Under the pieces are notes generated by a model, which saw only the letters and a program-made list of their open reading frames with translations, did not search any database and was not told the DNA's origin. A program made the position numbers and the translations under genes. DNA of 64,000 nucleotides, from positions 1-64,000 of the forward strand of contig JAKSHY010000002.1 of NCBI GenBank assembly GCA_024399135.1. Reading direction: 5' to 3'. This stretch comes from Lachnospiraceae bacterium (lineage in GTDB: Bacteria; Bacillota; Clostridia; Lachnospirales; Lachnospiraceae). This document shows, piece after piece, positions 45,995-55,612 of the stretch. Every line of letters begins with the position of its first letter. Position 1 is the stretch's first letter.

Positions 45995-47134
45995 TTATCT
46001 TCCCTTTATATATTCGTAAGTTTCTTTTTCAACATTTAATATATCATCAAGAGATGGATTATCAATAATCTTGTGGTTATCCATAGCACCACGTATTATC
46101 TCATATATATCAAGAAACTTTATCTCTTCATTAAGGAATTTCGCAACTGCCATTTCGTTAGCAGCATTGTAAACTGTAGGCATACTACCACCCTTATCCA
46201 TAGCCTCATATGCATATTTCAATCCAAGAAATGTATCGATATCAGGTTCCTCAAATGTAATGCTTTTCAGGTCAAAGAAATTAACCCTTTTTCCATCCAT
46301 AGGACGCCTGTCAGGATAAAATAAAGCATACTGAATTGGGAGCTTCATATCTGGCATTCCAAGCTGAGCCATAATTCCACCATCAGCGTATTCAACCATG
46401 GAATGAATAATACTTTGTGGATGAATAACTACTTCTATTTTGTCTCTTTCAACACCGAACAGCCACTTGGCTTCCATTACTTCAAGTCCCTTATTAACTA
46501 AAGACGCTGAATCTATTGTAATCTTCTGTCCCATAGCCCAGTTAGGATGCTTTAATGCATCGAACTTGGTTTTGTTCTTTAACTCATCTTTAGTCATTCC
46601 TCTAAATGGCCCGCCAGATGCTGTTAACAATATTTTCGAAACCCTTTCCCTGTTTTCGCCATGCATAGACTGAAAAATAGCACTATGTTCGCTATCAACA
46701 GGAAGAATAGATACATTATATTCACTGGCAAGAGGCATAATAATATGTCCTGCAGTAACCAGGGTTTCTTTATTAGCCAATGCTATATCTTTGTGCGCTT
46801 TAATAGCTGCAACAGTTGGTCTTATTCCAATCATTCCAACTATGGCAGTAACTAGAACATCAGCCTCTTTCATCGTAGACATTTCTATCATGCCATCCAT
46901 ACCAGAAAGAACTTTAACATCCATATCCGCAAGTCTTACCTTAAGGTCCGATGCGGCCTTATCATTTCCCATAACTGCAATTAATGGATTAAACTCTCTA
47001 ACCTGTTTTTCCATTAAATCTACGTTATTTCCTGCGCACAAACCAACGACCTTTAAATCACTATTATTTCTTACAATATCAAGAGTCTGTGTTCCTATTG
47101 ATCCTGTAGAACCTAAAACAGCTATATTCTTCAT
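45995..47134 (-). CDS. dxr: 1-deoxy-D-xylulose 5-phosphate reductoisomerase
   Basis: A 379-residue enzyme converting DXP to MEP with NADPH, the committed step of non-mevalonate isoprenoid synthesis. Signatures: NADPH-binding GSTGSIGTQTLDIVRN, metal and substrate loop LPVDSEHSAIFQ, ILLTASGGPFRG, HPNWAMGQKITIDSASL and VHPQSIIHSMVEY. Length is normal. In the classic uppS-cdsA-dxr-rseP order. Confidence 0.97.
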   Translation of the reverse strand: MKNIAVLGSTGSIGTQTLDIVRNNSDLKVVGLCAGNNVDLMEKQVREFNPLIAVMGNDKAASDLKVRLADMDVKVLSGMDGMIEMSTMKEADVLVTAIVGMIGIRPTVAAIKAHKDIALANKETLVTAGHIIMPLASEYNVSILPVDSEHSAIFQSMHGENRERVSKILLTASGGPFRGMTKDELKNKTKFDALKHPNWAMGQKITIDSASLVNKGLEVMEAKWLFGVERDKIEVVIHPQSIIHSMVEYADGGIMAQLGMPDMKLPIQYALFYPDRRPMDGKRVNFFDLKSITFEEPDIDTFLGLKYAYEAMDKGGSMPTVYNAANEMAVAKFLNEEIKFLDIYEIIRGAMDNHKIIDNPSLDDILNVEKETYEYIKGR

Positions 47135-47164
47135 GTCATAATCCTATATCTTTGTACTAAAAAT

Positions 47165-47998
47165 CTAAAGTAATAATAACGATAAAAGATATATCATAGG
47201 TGCTGTGAAAATAACAGAATCAAATCTGTCCATCACACCGCCATGTCCTGGAATAAGTTTTCCATAATCTTTTATTTCCTGATTTCGCTTAATTCCCGAA
47301 GCAGCCAAATCTCCTATCTGGGAAATAACAGCTCCTACTGCAGAAATAATTGCGAACATAAGTGTCATATTTTTCTCAGGAACATCACCCGCCATTACGA
47401 AATATCCGAATGCAGCTCCTGCAAGCGCTGAACCAACGACACCTCCAATAGCACCTTCAATTGACTTTTTAGGGCTAAGAACTGGTGCTAACTTATGCTT
47501 ACCAATCAGCATTCCAACACAATATGCCGCAGTATCACACACCCATGAGCTTATGAATATCATCCATACAACATGCTTTCCATAAGGAAGTTCACGTGTC
47601 AGATACAAAAAAGTCAGCATTAATGGCGCATAAGCAATACAGAAGAAGCTCATCATTATCTCCTTCGCATCATGCTTAGGAAATGTAAAAACATACAGTG
47701 CCATAAAAAGAATAAGAATAGCAACTATTGCTGATATGAGAAGCATTCTCTCAGCTGTAAAAATAAGTACTGCATAATATCCTAGTATGCTGATATATCC
47801 AATCAATTCCAAATCAGAGAATGGACCTATAGCCTTCTTTTGATTACTGCCATCAAGCTTACAGCATTTCATTAATTCCCTGTATGCGATTAAAGATAAT
47901 AAGAGTGTTGCACCTGCTAATACATATCCACCTGGTATAATTACTGCGAATGCCAATGCAACCAAAACTGCACCACTAATCGTACGAGTTATGAACAT
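47165..47998 (-). CDS. cdsA: Phosphatidate cytidylyltransferase
   Basis: A 277-residue membrane enzyme making CDP-diacylglycerol. About eight hydrophobic helices and the C-terminal signature SQIGDLAASGIKR followed by KDYGKLIPGHGGVMDRFDS are present. Its ATG overlaps the uppS stop by one base (TAATG), so translation is coupled. Confidence 0.96.
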   Translation of the reverse strand: MFITRTISGAVLVALAFAVIIPGGYVLAGATLLLSLIAYRELMKCCKLDGSNQKKAIGPFSDLELIGYISILGYYAVLIFTAERMLLISAIVAILILFMALYVFTFPKHDAKEIMMSFFCIAYAPLMLTFLYLTRELPYGKHVVWMIFISSWVCDTAAYCVGMLIGKHKLAPVLSPKKSIEGAIGGVVGSALAGAAFGYFVMAGDVPEKNMTLMFAIISAVGAVISQIGDLAASGIKRNQEIKDYGKLIPGHGGVMDRFDSVIFTAPMIYLLSLLLL

Positions 47999-48726
47999 TA
48001 TTTTCCCTCCGTAAGTCCACCGTATCTTCTATCTCGGTGATTGTATGCTTCTATTGCCTTAATCAATTCTTCTTTGCTAAAGTCTGGCCATGCAACTTCT
48101 GTGAAGTACATTTCTGTATATGCCAGCTGCCATAATAAAAAATTACTGATTCGAAGCTCGTTACAGGTTCTGACCAGCAAATCTGGATCCGGCAGTTCCC
48201 ATGTATCAAGATTATCATTAAGAATTTTTTCGGTTATTTGGGATGGATCAAGAGTACCTTCCTTAACCTGCGATGCAATTCTTTTAACTGAACGAATTAT
48301 TTCATCTCTTCCACCATAATTGATTGCGATAGTAAAATTCATTCCATCGTTGGTTTTAGTGGCATCTTCAAGCTTGGCGATTGCCTTTTGAAGATCCTCA
48401 TCAAGTCTTGTCTTGTCACCTATTACTCTACATCTGACATTATTTTTATTAGACTTCGCAATACAGTTCTTCATATAGGTTCTAAGAAGCTTCATAAGAG
48501 CTTTTACTTCATCCTGAGGTCGATTCCAGTTTTCAGTACTAAATGCATATACTGTGAGATACTTAATCCCCATATTAGAAGCTTCTTCCAATATATTCTC
48601 AACCGTTTTGGCGCCTTCCATATGACCATAGTTTCTTGGAAGTCCCTTAGCCTTAGCCCATCTTCCGTTTCCATCCATTATGATAGCAACATGAGCCGGT
48701 ATGTTTAATCCTTCTAACTCTTTCAT
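47998..48726 (-). CDS. uppS: Isoprenyl transferase (undecaprenyl diphosphate synthase)
   Basis: A 242-residue cis-prenyltransferase making the C55 lipid carrier for cell-wall synthesis. Signatures: HVAIIMDGNGRWAKAKGLPR, YLTVYAFSTENWNRP, FTIAINYGGRDEI and DLLVRTCNELRISNFLLWQ. I chose the ATG at 48726 because AGGTGG is six bases upstream; an ATG at 48744 would add six residues. Confidence 0.96.
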   Translation of the reverse strand: MKELEGLNIPAHVAIIMDGNGRWAKAKGLPRNYGHMEGAKTVENILEEASNMGIKYLTVYAFSTENWNRPQDEVKALMKLLRTYMKNCIAKSNKNNVRCRVIGDKTRLDEDLQKAIAKLEDATKTNDGMNFTIAINYGGRDEIIRSVKRIASQVKEGTLDPSQITEKILNDNLDTWELPDPDLLVRTCNELRISNFLLWQLAYTEMYFTEVAWPDFSKEELIKAIEAYNHRDRRYGGLTEGK

Positions 48727-48815
48727 ATATTCCACCTTGCACAAAAGGAGCTTGATTAGCTATGGCAACCCCCTGTCAACATAACCTTTCAAGCCCCTAA
48801 ATAATCATATAATAA

Positions 48816-49370
48816 TTAAACAGTCATGATTTCCTTAGACTTATCATCAGCAAGCTTATCAATATCTTTAACATATTTATCTGTAAGCTTCTGTAATTCA
48901 TCCTCTAAATCGCTAATCTGATCTTCTGAAATTTCATCTGTCTTAGACAGCTTCTTAAAAGCATCGATACCATCACGACGAATGTTTCTAATCGCAACCT
49001 TACAGTCTTCTGCCTTCTTCTTGACATCCTTAGTCAAATCCTTACGACGTTCCTCAGTAAGTTCAGGGAACACCAATCTGATTACTGCACCATCATTAGA
49101 AGGTGTAATACCTAAATCAGATGTCATAATTGCCTTTTCGATTTCTTTAATTAATGACTTCTCCCAAGGCGCAATCTGAATCATTCTAGGTTCTGGAACT
49201 GAAATATTACCTACCTGCTGAAGAGGAGTAGGTGTTCCATAGTAATCAACCTTTATCTTATCAAGAACATGTGGGTTGGCACGTCCAGCTCTGATTCCCT
49301 GGTAATCAGATTCAAGATGTTCAACACTCTTAGCCATCTTCTCATCATATACTTTAATTTTCTCGTCCAT
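48816..49370 (-). CDS. frr: Ribosome recycling factor
   Basis: A 184-residue protein, normal for RRF. Features include the hinge region DKIKVDYYGTPTPLQQVGNI, PWEKSLIKEIEKAI, IRLVFPELTEERRKDL and the helical C-terminus. It splits ribosomes after termination together with EF-G. Two ATGs are adjacent; the second (49370) has the better spacing from GGAGG. Confidence 0.97.
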   Translation of the reverse strand: MDEKIKVYDEKMAKSVEHLESDYQGIRAGRANPHVLDKIKVDYYGTPTPLQQVGNISVPEPRMIQIAPWEKSLIKEIEKAIMTSDLGITPSNDGAVIRLVFPELTEERRKDLTKDVKKKAEDCKVAIRNIRRDGIDAFKKLSKTDEISEDQISDLEDELQKLTDKYVKDIDKLADDKSKEIMTV

Positions 49371-49383
49371 CATAACCTCCCAA

Positions 49384-50079
49384 TTAAACCGTAACCTTGG
49401 TTCCCTTGAATTCTCCCTTTATAGTATTAACAATACTATTAGGTTCATTCAATCCGAATACCCACATAGGCATCTTATTATCTCTTGCAAGAATTGATGC
49501 TGTCATATCAACTACCTGAAGGTTCTTCGCTACAACCTCGTCGATACTTATTTCATCATATTTCTTAGCGTCCTTATTCTTCATAGGATCTGAATCATAT
49601 ACGCCGTCTATAGACTTGGCAAGTAATATAACCTCTGCATCTATTTCAATAGCACGAAGAACAACTCCTGTATCTGTACTAAAGTATGGATGACCTGTTC
49701 CACCTGCAAAGAATACTACCATTCCCTTGCCAAAATATTTATTAGCTCTGTCCTTTGAAAACAGCTTAGTGAATGAACCACACTCAAATGGTGTAAGAAC
49801 AGCCGTCTTCATTCCAACACTTCTAAAGATTTCAGAAACATAAATACAGTTCATAACTGTAGCTAACATTCCAATCTGATCAGCTTTAGTTCTATCTATA
49901 TTCTCAGATGTTCTGCCTCTCCAGAAATTGCCTCCGCCAGTTACTACTCCAATTTCATATCCAGCATCAACTAACTCCTTAACCTGCAAAGCTACTTCTC
50001 TTACAGTTGCTTCATCGAAACCAAAATGCTTATCTCCTGCCAGCGCTTCTCCGCTAAGCTTCAACATTATTCTTTTCAT
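49384..50079 (-). CDS. pyrH: UMP kinase
   Basis: A 231-residue amino-acid-kinase-fold UMP kinase. Signatures: MLKLSGEALAG, VVTGGGNFWRG, FAGGTGHPYFSTDTGVVLRA and VDMTASILARDNKMPMWVF. It phosphorylates UMP for pyrimidine nucleotide synthesis and lies directly upstream of frr, as in most Firmicutes. GGAGG precedes the ATG. Confidence 0.97.
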   Translation of the reverse strand: MKRIMLKLSGEALAGDKHFGFDEATVREVALQVKELVDAGYEIGVVTGGGNFWRGRTSENIDRTKADQIGMLATVMNCIYVSEIFRSVGMKTAVLTPFECGSFTKLFSKDRANKYFGKGMVVFFAGGTGHPYFSTDTGVVLRAIEIDAEVILLAKSIDGVYDSDPMKNKDAKKYDEISIDEVVAKNLQVVDMTASILARDNKMPMWVFGLNEPNSIVNTIKGEFKGTKVTV

Positions 50080-50097
50080 GAATAATCCTCCGAATTA

Positions 50098-50919
50098 TTA
50101 TTTCATCTTCTTAAGTTCTTCAAAGAATGAAATAGGATTAACCTCAGCGTAGCACTGAGAGCACATACCTTCGATAACAGCTCCATTATTAATCTGAACT
50201 GACTTAGACTTAATATTACCAAGAACGATTGCTGTCGAATCTAAGATAACTGGACCCTTAACATCGATATCACCCTTAATAGCTCCAGCGATAACTGCTG
50301 ATGTAGCGTATACATTTCCGATGATGGTTGTTGACTGACCAATCTTAATAGGTCCCATACTCTTAACTTCACCTGTAATCTTAGCTCCATCTGCGAAAAT
50401 TTCTGAAGCTGAAGAATTACCCTGAATGCTTCCTGTAATATCTAACTTACCAAGAGCCTCTACATTACCAACAATACTTCCTCTGATTTCCAATGAACCT
50501 TCTGTAGCCATGTTACCATTGATAATCATTGATTCCATAATTGTTGAAACCTCATCACTGGCAACTGTTCTTTGAATTGTAGGAATTGGCTGTGAAACAA
50601 CTGGTGTAGGAGCTGGCATTGTGTACTGCTCAGGTTCTTCTACTACTGGAATTGTTTCTTCCACAACTGGGCTTGCTGCTGCCTGCTCAGCTAACTTAGC
50701 TGATTCATACTTCTCATCAAGTCCTTCCAAAATATCAGCCAAATCATCATCTATATCAGATTCAAGATCAAGATCTGCATCATCAAGCTCTGCATCAATA
50801 TCTGCGAAATCTTCTGCCTTTAATTCTTCCTCAACTACTTCTTCCTTAACTGTTTCAGGCTCCTTAAAATCGCTAACTGCCTGTGATAAATCTTCTTTTA
50901 AATCTGAGAAAAAGCCCAT
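50098..50919 (-). CDS. Bactofilin-family (polymer-forming) protein
   Basis: A 273-residue protein. The first about 125 residues are acidic and low complexity, then proline-rich (PAPTPVVSQPIPTIQR). Residues about 128-250 are a beta-helical bactofilin domain with repeats such as GSLEIRGSIVGNVEALGKLD and GAIKGDIDVKGPVILDST. Bactofilins form filaments at the membrane and guide cell shape or wall synthesis. A Cys pair near the end (GMCSQCYAEV) is unusual for the family. GGAGG precedes the ATG. Confidence 0.88.
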   Translation of the reverse strand: MGFFSDLKEDLSQAVSDFKEPETVKEEVVEEELKAEDFADIDAELDDADLDLESDIDDDLADILEGLDEKYESAKLAEQAAASPVVEETIPVVEEPEQYTMPAPTPVVSQPIPTIQRTVASDEVSTIMESMIINGNMATEGSLEIRGSIVGNVEALGKLDITGSIQGNSSASEIFADGAKITGEVKSMGPIKIGQSTTIIGNVYATSAVIAGAIKGDIDVKGPVILDSTAIVLGNIKSKSVQINNGAVIEGMCSQCYAEVNPISFFEELKKMK

Positions 50920-50986
50920 TAATTAATCCTCCATATATATTTTGCTAAAATGCCATATCTTTAATCAAAAAGTAATTGACTAAAGA

Positions 50987-51157
50987 CTAATCTTCCACTA
51001 AATAATCCTCATCTATTGTATCACAGGAAACCTCATTTATAAAGGACAAATTCACTTCTTTTTCGGCCTCCTCAAGGGCTTCCTTAAGACCTCTTACAGC
51101 CTGAAAAGGAAGAAACTGCTTCGCCCTTTGTGAAACATCCATTTTGGTTCTTGGCAT
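50987..51157 (-). CDS. YolD-like small protein
   Basis: A 56-residue reading frame starting MPRTKMDVSQRAKQFLPFQA and continuing VRGLKEALEEAEKEV, ending at TAG (50987-50989). The R-A-x-Q-F-x-P-F-x-A pattern with a charged helix after it is like YolD-type small proteins of Lachnospiraceae. The ATG overlaps the pyrF stop by one base (TAATG), the same coupling seen between several other genes here, which supports it as real. Function unknown. Confidence 0.75.
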   Translation of the reverse strand: MPRTKMDVSQRAKQFLPFQAVRGLKEALEEAEKEVNLSFINEVSCDTIDEDYLVED

Positions 51158-52086
51158 TAGGACAAGGCCCCCTTAATATCTTCTCTCATGTCGATAACTG
51201 CAGCACGAGAAGCCTTAGCAAAATCAACAGGACTGAATGACGAATATTTTTCCTGCTGATATGCAGCAATAATTCCTCTTGAAGAGTTAACTATAGCTCC
51301 TAATCCATCTTCATTGAAGAAATGAACAAGATCAGCACCTTTTCCGCCCTGTGCGCCGTATCCTGGTACGAGAATGTAGGATTTAGGCATAACTTTTCTT
51401 AATATCTTTCCCATTTCTGGATATGTAGCACCAACAACAGCGCCAACATAGCTGTAATCATCTCCCATACAGTCCTCGCCCCACTTGGCAACCTGTTCAC
51501 CAACTATTTCATACAATGGGCGATTATCCTTTTCTGACAACTTCTGATCCTGGAATTCGCCACTACTTGGGTTAGATGTTTTAACCAGTACAAAGATACC
51601 CTTATTCTCTTCCTTACACACTTTGATAAAAGGATTAACTCCATCTGAGCCAAGATATGGATTAACAGTAACAAAATCCTCATCAAATCCATAATATGAC
51701 TTGCTTCCAACCAAAACCTTACCTAAATGGCCAACCGCATAAGCCTCTGATGTTGATCCGATATCACCACGCTTAATATCTCCGATTACCACTAAATCCT
51801 TTTCCTTACAGTAGTCAACTGTCTTTTTAAAAGCAACAAGACCTGGAATTCCAAACTGCTCATACATAGCAATCTGTGGTTTAACTGCAGGTATTAAATC
51901 ATATATGTTATCAATTATTTCTTTGTTATAAGCAAATATAGCTTCAGCTGCTCCTTCAAGTGTTTCACCACATTCAGAAAATGCTTTCTTTGTAATATGC
52001 TCAGGTATGAACTTCATCATAGGATCAAGTCCTACTACTATAGGAGCTTCTGTCTTTTTAATTTTTTCAACTAACTTGTTAATCAT
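51157..52086 (-). CDS. pyrF: Orotidine 5'-phosphate decarboxylase (type 2)
   Basis: A 309-residue OMP decarboxylase of the longer type-2 family. Signatures: PIVVGLDPMMKFIP, the catalytic VVIGDIKRGDIGSTSEAYA, NPSSGEFQDQ, and PGYGAQGGKGADL. It makes UMP; pyrH, three genes downstream, phosphorylates UMP. GGAGG precedes the ATG. Confidence 0.96.
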   Translation of the reverse strand: MINKLVEKIKKTEAPIVVGLDPMMKFIPEHITKKAFSECGETLEGAAEAIFAYNKEIIDNIYDLIPAVKPQIAMYEQFGIPGLVAFKKTVDYCKEKDLVVIGDIKRGDIGSTSEAYAVGHLGKVLVGSKSYYGFDEDFVTVNPYLGSDGVNPFIKVCKEENKGIFVLVKTSNPSSGEFQDQKLSEKDNRPLYEIVGEQVAKWGEDCMGDDYSYVGAVVGATYPEMGKILRKVMPKSYILVPGYGAQGGKGADLVHFFNEDGLGAIVNSSRGIIAAYQQEKYSSFSPVDFAKASRAAVIDMREDIKGALS

Positions 52087-52114
52087 TTTATATCCTCCAT
52101 TTTATATTTTTCTT

Positions 52115-52957
52115 TTACTTTGATTTATTAACATGCTGTACAGGAATTGTATCATCAGTTATTGGAAGAAATTCTGAATCTCCTCGCTGATTCAATCTTA
52201 TTATTATCTCTTCTAAAGCATTCAATGTACTCTTTTTATCCAACGCATCATGCATCAAAATGACGCATTCGTCATATTTATCTATTGTTCCAAGACAGTT
52301 GCTGACTATTTTTTCCTTAGATAATCCTCCACTCACAGCATCATCTGCAGAAACATTCCAGTCAAAATATCTTATTCCCTGTTCATTTAGATAATCTATA
52401 AGTTCGTCCATTGGGACCTTGGAAACCTTATTAGAGCTTCCTCCTGGGAATCTATATAATCTGGACCACACTCCAGTTTCCTCATAAAGATATTCCTGAA
52501 GCCTCGTCACATCATTAATGAAGCTTTCCTTGGTTGCATACACCTCACTATACTTATGAGAAAAAGAATGCATTCCAAGAGAATGTCCTTCATCCACAAT
52601 CCTTTTATATGCTCTGCTTGCGAATTCTCCAGTTTTCCCCAACACGAAAAATGTTGCTTTAATATTATATTTATCAAGAATATCAAGGATTTTATCTGTG
52701 TTGGCACTTGGTCCGTCATCAAATGTAAGATATATCTTTTTCTTACTGTCAGTTGATGAAGTGACATTTTCATTTTTATTCGAAAAATTTCTTATTATAT
52801 CTACCTTAGAAGAGGTATACACCCCTGATTCTATATCATATTCAGTTTTATCTAAATTCTCATCCAAAGAAGAATTGTCAGTACTATCTATATCCACCTG
52901 ACATCCAGTAATCAAAATGCATATGCATGCCAGCAATACACTCAAAATACGTTTCAT
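52115..52957 (-). CDS. Polysaccharide deacetylase lipoprotein (NodB/CE4)
   Basis: A 280-residue lipoprotein. The signal peptide MKRILSVLLACICILITG is followed by Cys in a lipobox (LITGC). After a Ser/Asp-rich spacer, the NodB domain (about 68-265) has motif 1 LTFDDGPS, the H-x3-H of motif 2 in GMHSFSHKYSE, the arginine motif SRLYRFPGGSSN, and CVILMHDALDK. It is a membrane-anchored extracellular deacetylase, probably acting on peptidoglycan N-acetyl sugars. Confidence 0.92.
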   Translation of the reverse strand: MKRILSVLLACICILITGCQVDIDSTDNSSLDENLDKTEYDIESGVYTSSKVDIIRNFSNKNENVTSSTDSKKKIYLTFDDGPSANTDKILDILDKYNIKATFFVLGKTGEFASRAYKRIVDEGHSLGMHSFSHKYSEVYATKESFINDVTRLQEYLYEETGVWSRLYRFPGGSSNKVSKVPMDELIDYLNEQGIRYFDWNVSADDAVSGGLSKEKIVSNCLGTIDKYDECVILMHDALDKKSTLNALEEIIIRLNQRGDSEFLPITDDTIPVQHVNKSK

Positions 52958-53006
52958 TTTTCACCTGCTAATCCTTACCATTCTAGCACAATGGCCTAAG
53001 ATATTT

Positions 53007-53032
53007 AAAGCCCCGTCTTACGACGAGGCTTT
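53007..53032 (-). terminator. Terminator after nrdD
   Basis: AAAGCC-n-CGTC (53007-53017) pairs with GACG-n-GGCTTT (53022-53032), loop TTAC, five bases past the nrdD stop. On the minus strand TTTAAAT follows. Confidence 0.75.
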
Positions 53033-53036
53033 ATCT

Positions 53037-55448
53037 TTAAACTGTAGCAGTTTCTTCTTTAGTGACTTCATTTAAGCTGTCAACGAACGCCTTAATTCTT
53101 GAAGCATTTACATATTTTTTAGTCTGCTCACCCTGTACTATAACAAGTGTCGGCGCCTGCATAACTCCATACTTGGTTGCAAGCTCCATATTCTCTTCAG
53201 CATCTATCAAAATGTAATTGATGTCCTTTAAATATTCCTTCGCTAATTTACAATTAGGACATGTTTTTGTTGTAAAAAGATATATAACACTTTCAGGCTT
53301 TTCAACTGTAACAGTTGGTTCAATCTTATCAAAGTCAGAAAGAGTAACTACTGAAGTAACAGGACGCTTCAATGTTGAATTAGCAATATCATAGGTCTTT
53401 CTGTTTGAATATTCCTGAAGCTTACCATCATTCCAGTTGGCTACTGGTCTGTAATATCCTGTAATTCTACTGTAAACTTCTGTCTTCTTTCCACACTTTG
53501 GACACTCATGCACTTCCCCTGCAATATATCCATGTTCCTTACAAATTGAATATGTAGGAGACAATGTGTAGTATGGAAGCTTATAGTTCCAAGCTATAGT
53601 TTTGATAAGATTAGCTGCAGCCTTCCAGTCTGGAAGCTTCTCTCCAAGGAATGCATGGAAAACAGTTCCTGAAGTATACAGTGTCTGAAGATCATCCTGA
53701 ATATCCAGAGCGTCAAAGATATCAGCTGTGTAATCAACAGGAAGATGTGATGAATTAGTATAGTATGGAGTATCTCCAAGTTTTCCAGCAGTCTTAATTG
53801 CTGGCCATCTTTTCTTATCATGCTTGGCAAGTCTATAGGTAGTTGACTCAGCAGGTGTAGCTTCGAGATTATATAAATCACCGTACTGCTCCTGATAATC
53901 TGAAAGTCTCTCTCTCATATGATTAAGAACCTTCTTTGCGAATTCCTGAGTCTTCTTATGTGTAAGGTCTTCACGAAGCCAGTTAGCATTTAAACCAACC
54001 TCATTCATACCAATAAGACCAATAGTACTAAAGTGAGAATCAAATGAACCTAAATATCTCTTAGTATATGGATATAAGCCCTCATCTAAAAGCTTGGAAA
54101 TAACCTGACGCTTCATCTTCAGTGATCTTGCAGCTATATCCATCATATGATTAAGTCTCTTAAAGAAATCATCTTCATTAGCAGCTATATATGCAATTCT
54201 AGGAAGATTAATTGTAACAACACCTACCGAACCTGTGCTCTCACCTGATCCAAAATAACCACCAGATTTCTTGCGAAGCTCTCTTAGATCAAGACGGAGT
54301 CTGCAACACATAGATCTTACATCTGAAGGCTCCATATCAGAATTAACATAGTTGCTAAAATATGGTGTTCCATATTTTGCTGTCATTTCAAATAATAGCT
54401 TATTATTCTCTGTTTCAGACCAGTCAAAATCTCTGGTAATTGAGTATGTTGGAATAGGATACTGGAAGCCTCGTCCATTAGCATCACCTTCAATCATAGT
54501 CTCGATGAATGCTTTGTTAATCATATCCATCTCTGCCTTACAGTCTTTATACTTAAAATCCTGTTCAACTCCACCAACAATCGCAGGCAATTCTGCCAAA
54601 TCGTTAGGTACAGTCCAGTCAAGTGTAATATTACTGAATGGAGCCTGTGTTCCCCATCTTGAAGGTGTATTAACACCATAAATAAATGCTTCAATACACT
54701 TCTTAACTTCTGAATAAGACAAATTGTCTGCCTTAACGAATGGTGCAAGATATGTATCAAATGAACTGAAGGCCTGAGCTCCTGCCCACTCATTCTGCAT
54801 AATACCAAGGAAGTTAACCATCTGATTACAAAGTACTGAAAGATGAGCTGCAGGTGCAGAAGTAATCTTTCCTGTAATTCCACCAAGGCCTTCCTGAATG
54901 AGCTGCTTAAGCGACCAGCCTGCACAATAACCTGTCAGCATTGAAAGATCATGTATATGAATATCAGCATTACGGTGAGCTTCAGCTATCTCTTCGTCAT
55001 ATATTTCTGACAACCAGTAATTAGCTGTAACAGCACCAGAATTAGAAAGAATCAGACCACCAACAGAATAAGTAACTGTGGAGTTTTCCTTAACACGCCA
55101 GTCTTCAACCTTAACATAGCTGTTAACTACATCCTTATAATCAAGGATGGTTGACTTCATCGTACGCATCTTTTCTCTTTGCTTACGATAGAGGATGAAC
55201 GCTTTAGCTGCCTCTGTATATCCGGCCTGTTCTAAAACCTTCTCTACGCTGTCCTGAATATCTTCTACGTGAACACCGTTATCCTTAACCTTTCCCTGAA
55301 AATCTGCTGTTACTCGAAGAGCTAACAAATCAACTACGTCATTGTTATACTGTACATCTGTTGCATTGAATGCTTTCATGATAGCATCAGATATCTTAGT
55401 TAACGTAAAATCTGTTACTTCTCCTCCTCTTTTAATGACCTGAAACAC
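53037..55448 (-). CDS. nrdD: Anaerobic ribonucleoside-triphosphate reductase with C-terminal thioredoxin-like domain
   Basis: An 803-residue class III ribonucleotide reductase. The N-terminal ATP-cone (MFQVIKRGGEVTDFTLTKIS) is followed by the catalytic barrel (GYCAGWSLKQLIQEGLGG), a C-terminal zinc site (HECPKCGKKTE) and the glycyl-radical motif YSRITGYYRP (about residue 663). After it comes an extra thioredoxin/glutaredoxin-like domain (about 720-795) with TTKTCPNCKLA and the cis-Pro in MQAPTLVIV, which may supply electrons. GTG start after GGAGG. The activase gene nrdG is not in the window. NrdR-type boxes lie upstream. Confidence 0.95.
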   Translation of the reverse strand: MFQVIKRGGEVTDFTLTKISDAIMKAFNATDVQYNNDVVDLLALRVTADFQGKVKDNGVHVEDIQDSVEKVLEQAGYTEAAKAFILYRKQREKMRTMKSTILDYKDVVNSYVKVEDWRVKENSTVTYSVGGLILSNSGAVTANYWLSEIYDEEIAEAHRNADIHIHDLSMLTGYCAGWSLKQLIQEGLGGITGKITSAPAAHLSVLCNQMVNFLGIMQNEWAGAQAFSSFDTYLAPFVKADNLSYSEVKKCIEAFIYGVNTPSRWGTQAPFSNITLDWTVPNDLAELPAIVGGVEQDFKYKDCKAEMDMINKAFIETMIEGDANGRGFQYPIPTYSITRDFDWSETENNKLLFEMTAKYGTPYFSNYVNSDMEPSDVRSMCCRLRLDLRELRKKSGGYFGSGESTGSVGVVTINLPRIAYIAANEDDFFKRLNHMMDIAARSLKMKRQVISKLLDEGLYPYTKRYLGSFDSHFSTIGLIGMNEVGLNANWLREDLTHKKTQEFAKKVLNHMRERLSDYQEQYGDLYNLEATPAESTTYRLAKHDKKRWPAIKTAGKLGDTPYYTNSSHLPVDYTADIFDALDIQDDLQTLYTSGTVFHAFLGEKLPDWKAAANLIKTIAWNYKLPYYTLSPTYSICKEHGYIAGEVHECPKCGKKTEVYSRITGYYRPVANWNDGKLQEYSNRKTYDIANSTLKRPVTSVVTLSDFDKIEPTVTVEKPESVIYLFTTKTCPNCKLAKEYLKDINYILIDAEENMELATKYGVMQAPTLVIVQGEQTKKYVNASRIKAFVDSLNEVTKEETATV

Positions 55449-55528
55449 GTCTGACCTCCTGAAACTGATTGAAAATCAAAAATTTTGATGAATTCGTGGT
55501 TGTTTTTGATAAAACACCACATGTAAAA

Positions 55529-55557
55529 AGAATATCATTTCGTCATCGACGTGTCAA
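55529..55557 (-). promoter_or_regulatory. nrdD promoter
   Basis: On the minus strand TTGACA (plus 55552-55557), 17 bp, TATTCT (plus 55529-55534). The start site would be about 75 bp before the GTG. Confidence 0.6.
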
Positions 55558-55564
55558 TGTAAAA

Positions 55565-55612
55565 ACACAACATATTGTGTTTACATAATTAGTTTCACAT
55601 AATATATTGTGG
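55565..55612 (-). promoter_or_regulatory. Tandem NrdR boxes upstream of nrdD
   Basis: ACACAACATATTGTGT (55565-55580) and ACATAATATATTGTGG (55597-55612) match the NrdR consensus acaCwAtATaTwGtGt at 15 and 14 of 16 positions by my count. They start 32 bp apart, about three helix turns, as in known NrdR pairs. They lie just upstream of the -35 box found here. Confidence 0.85.
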
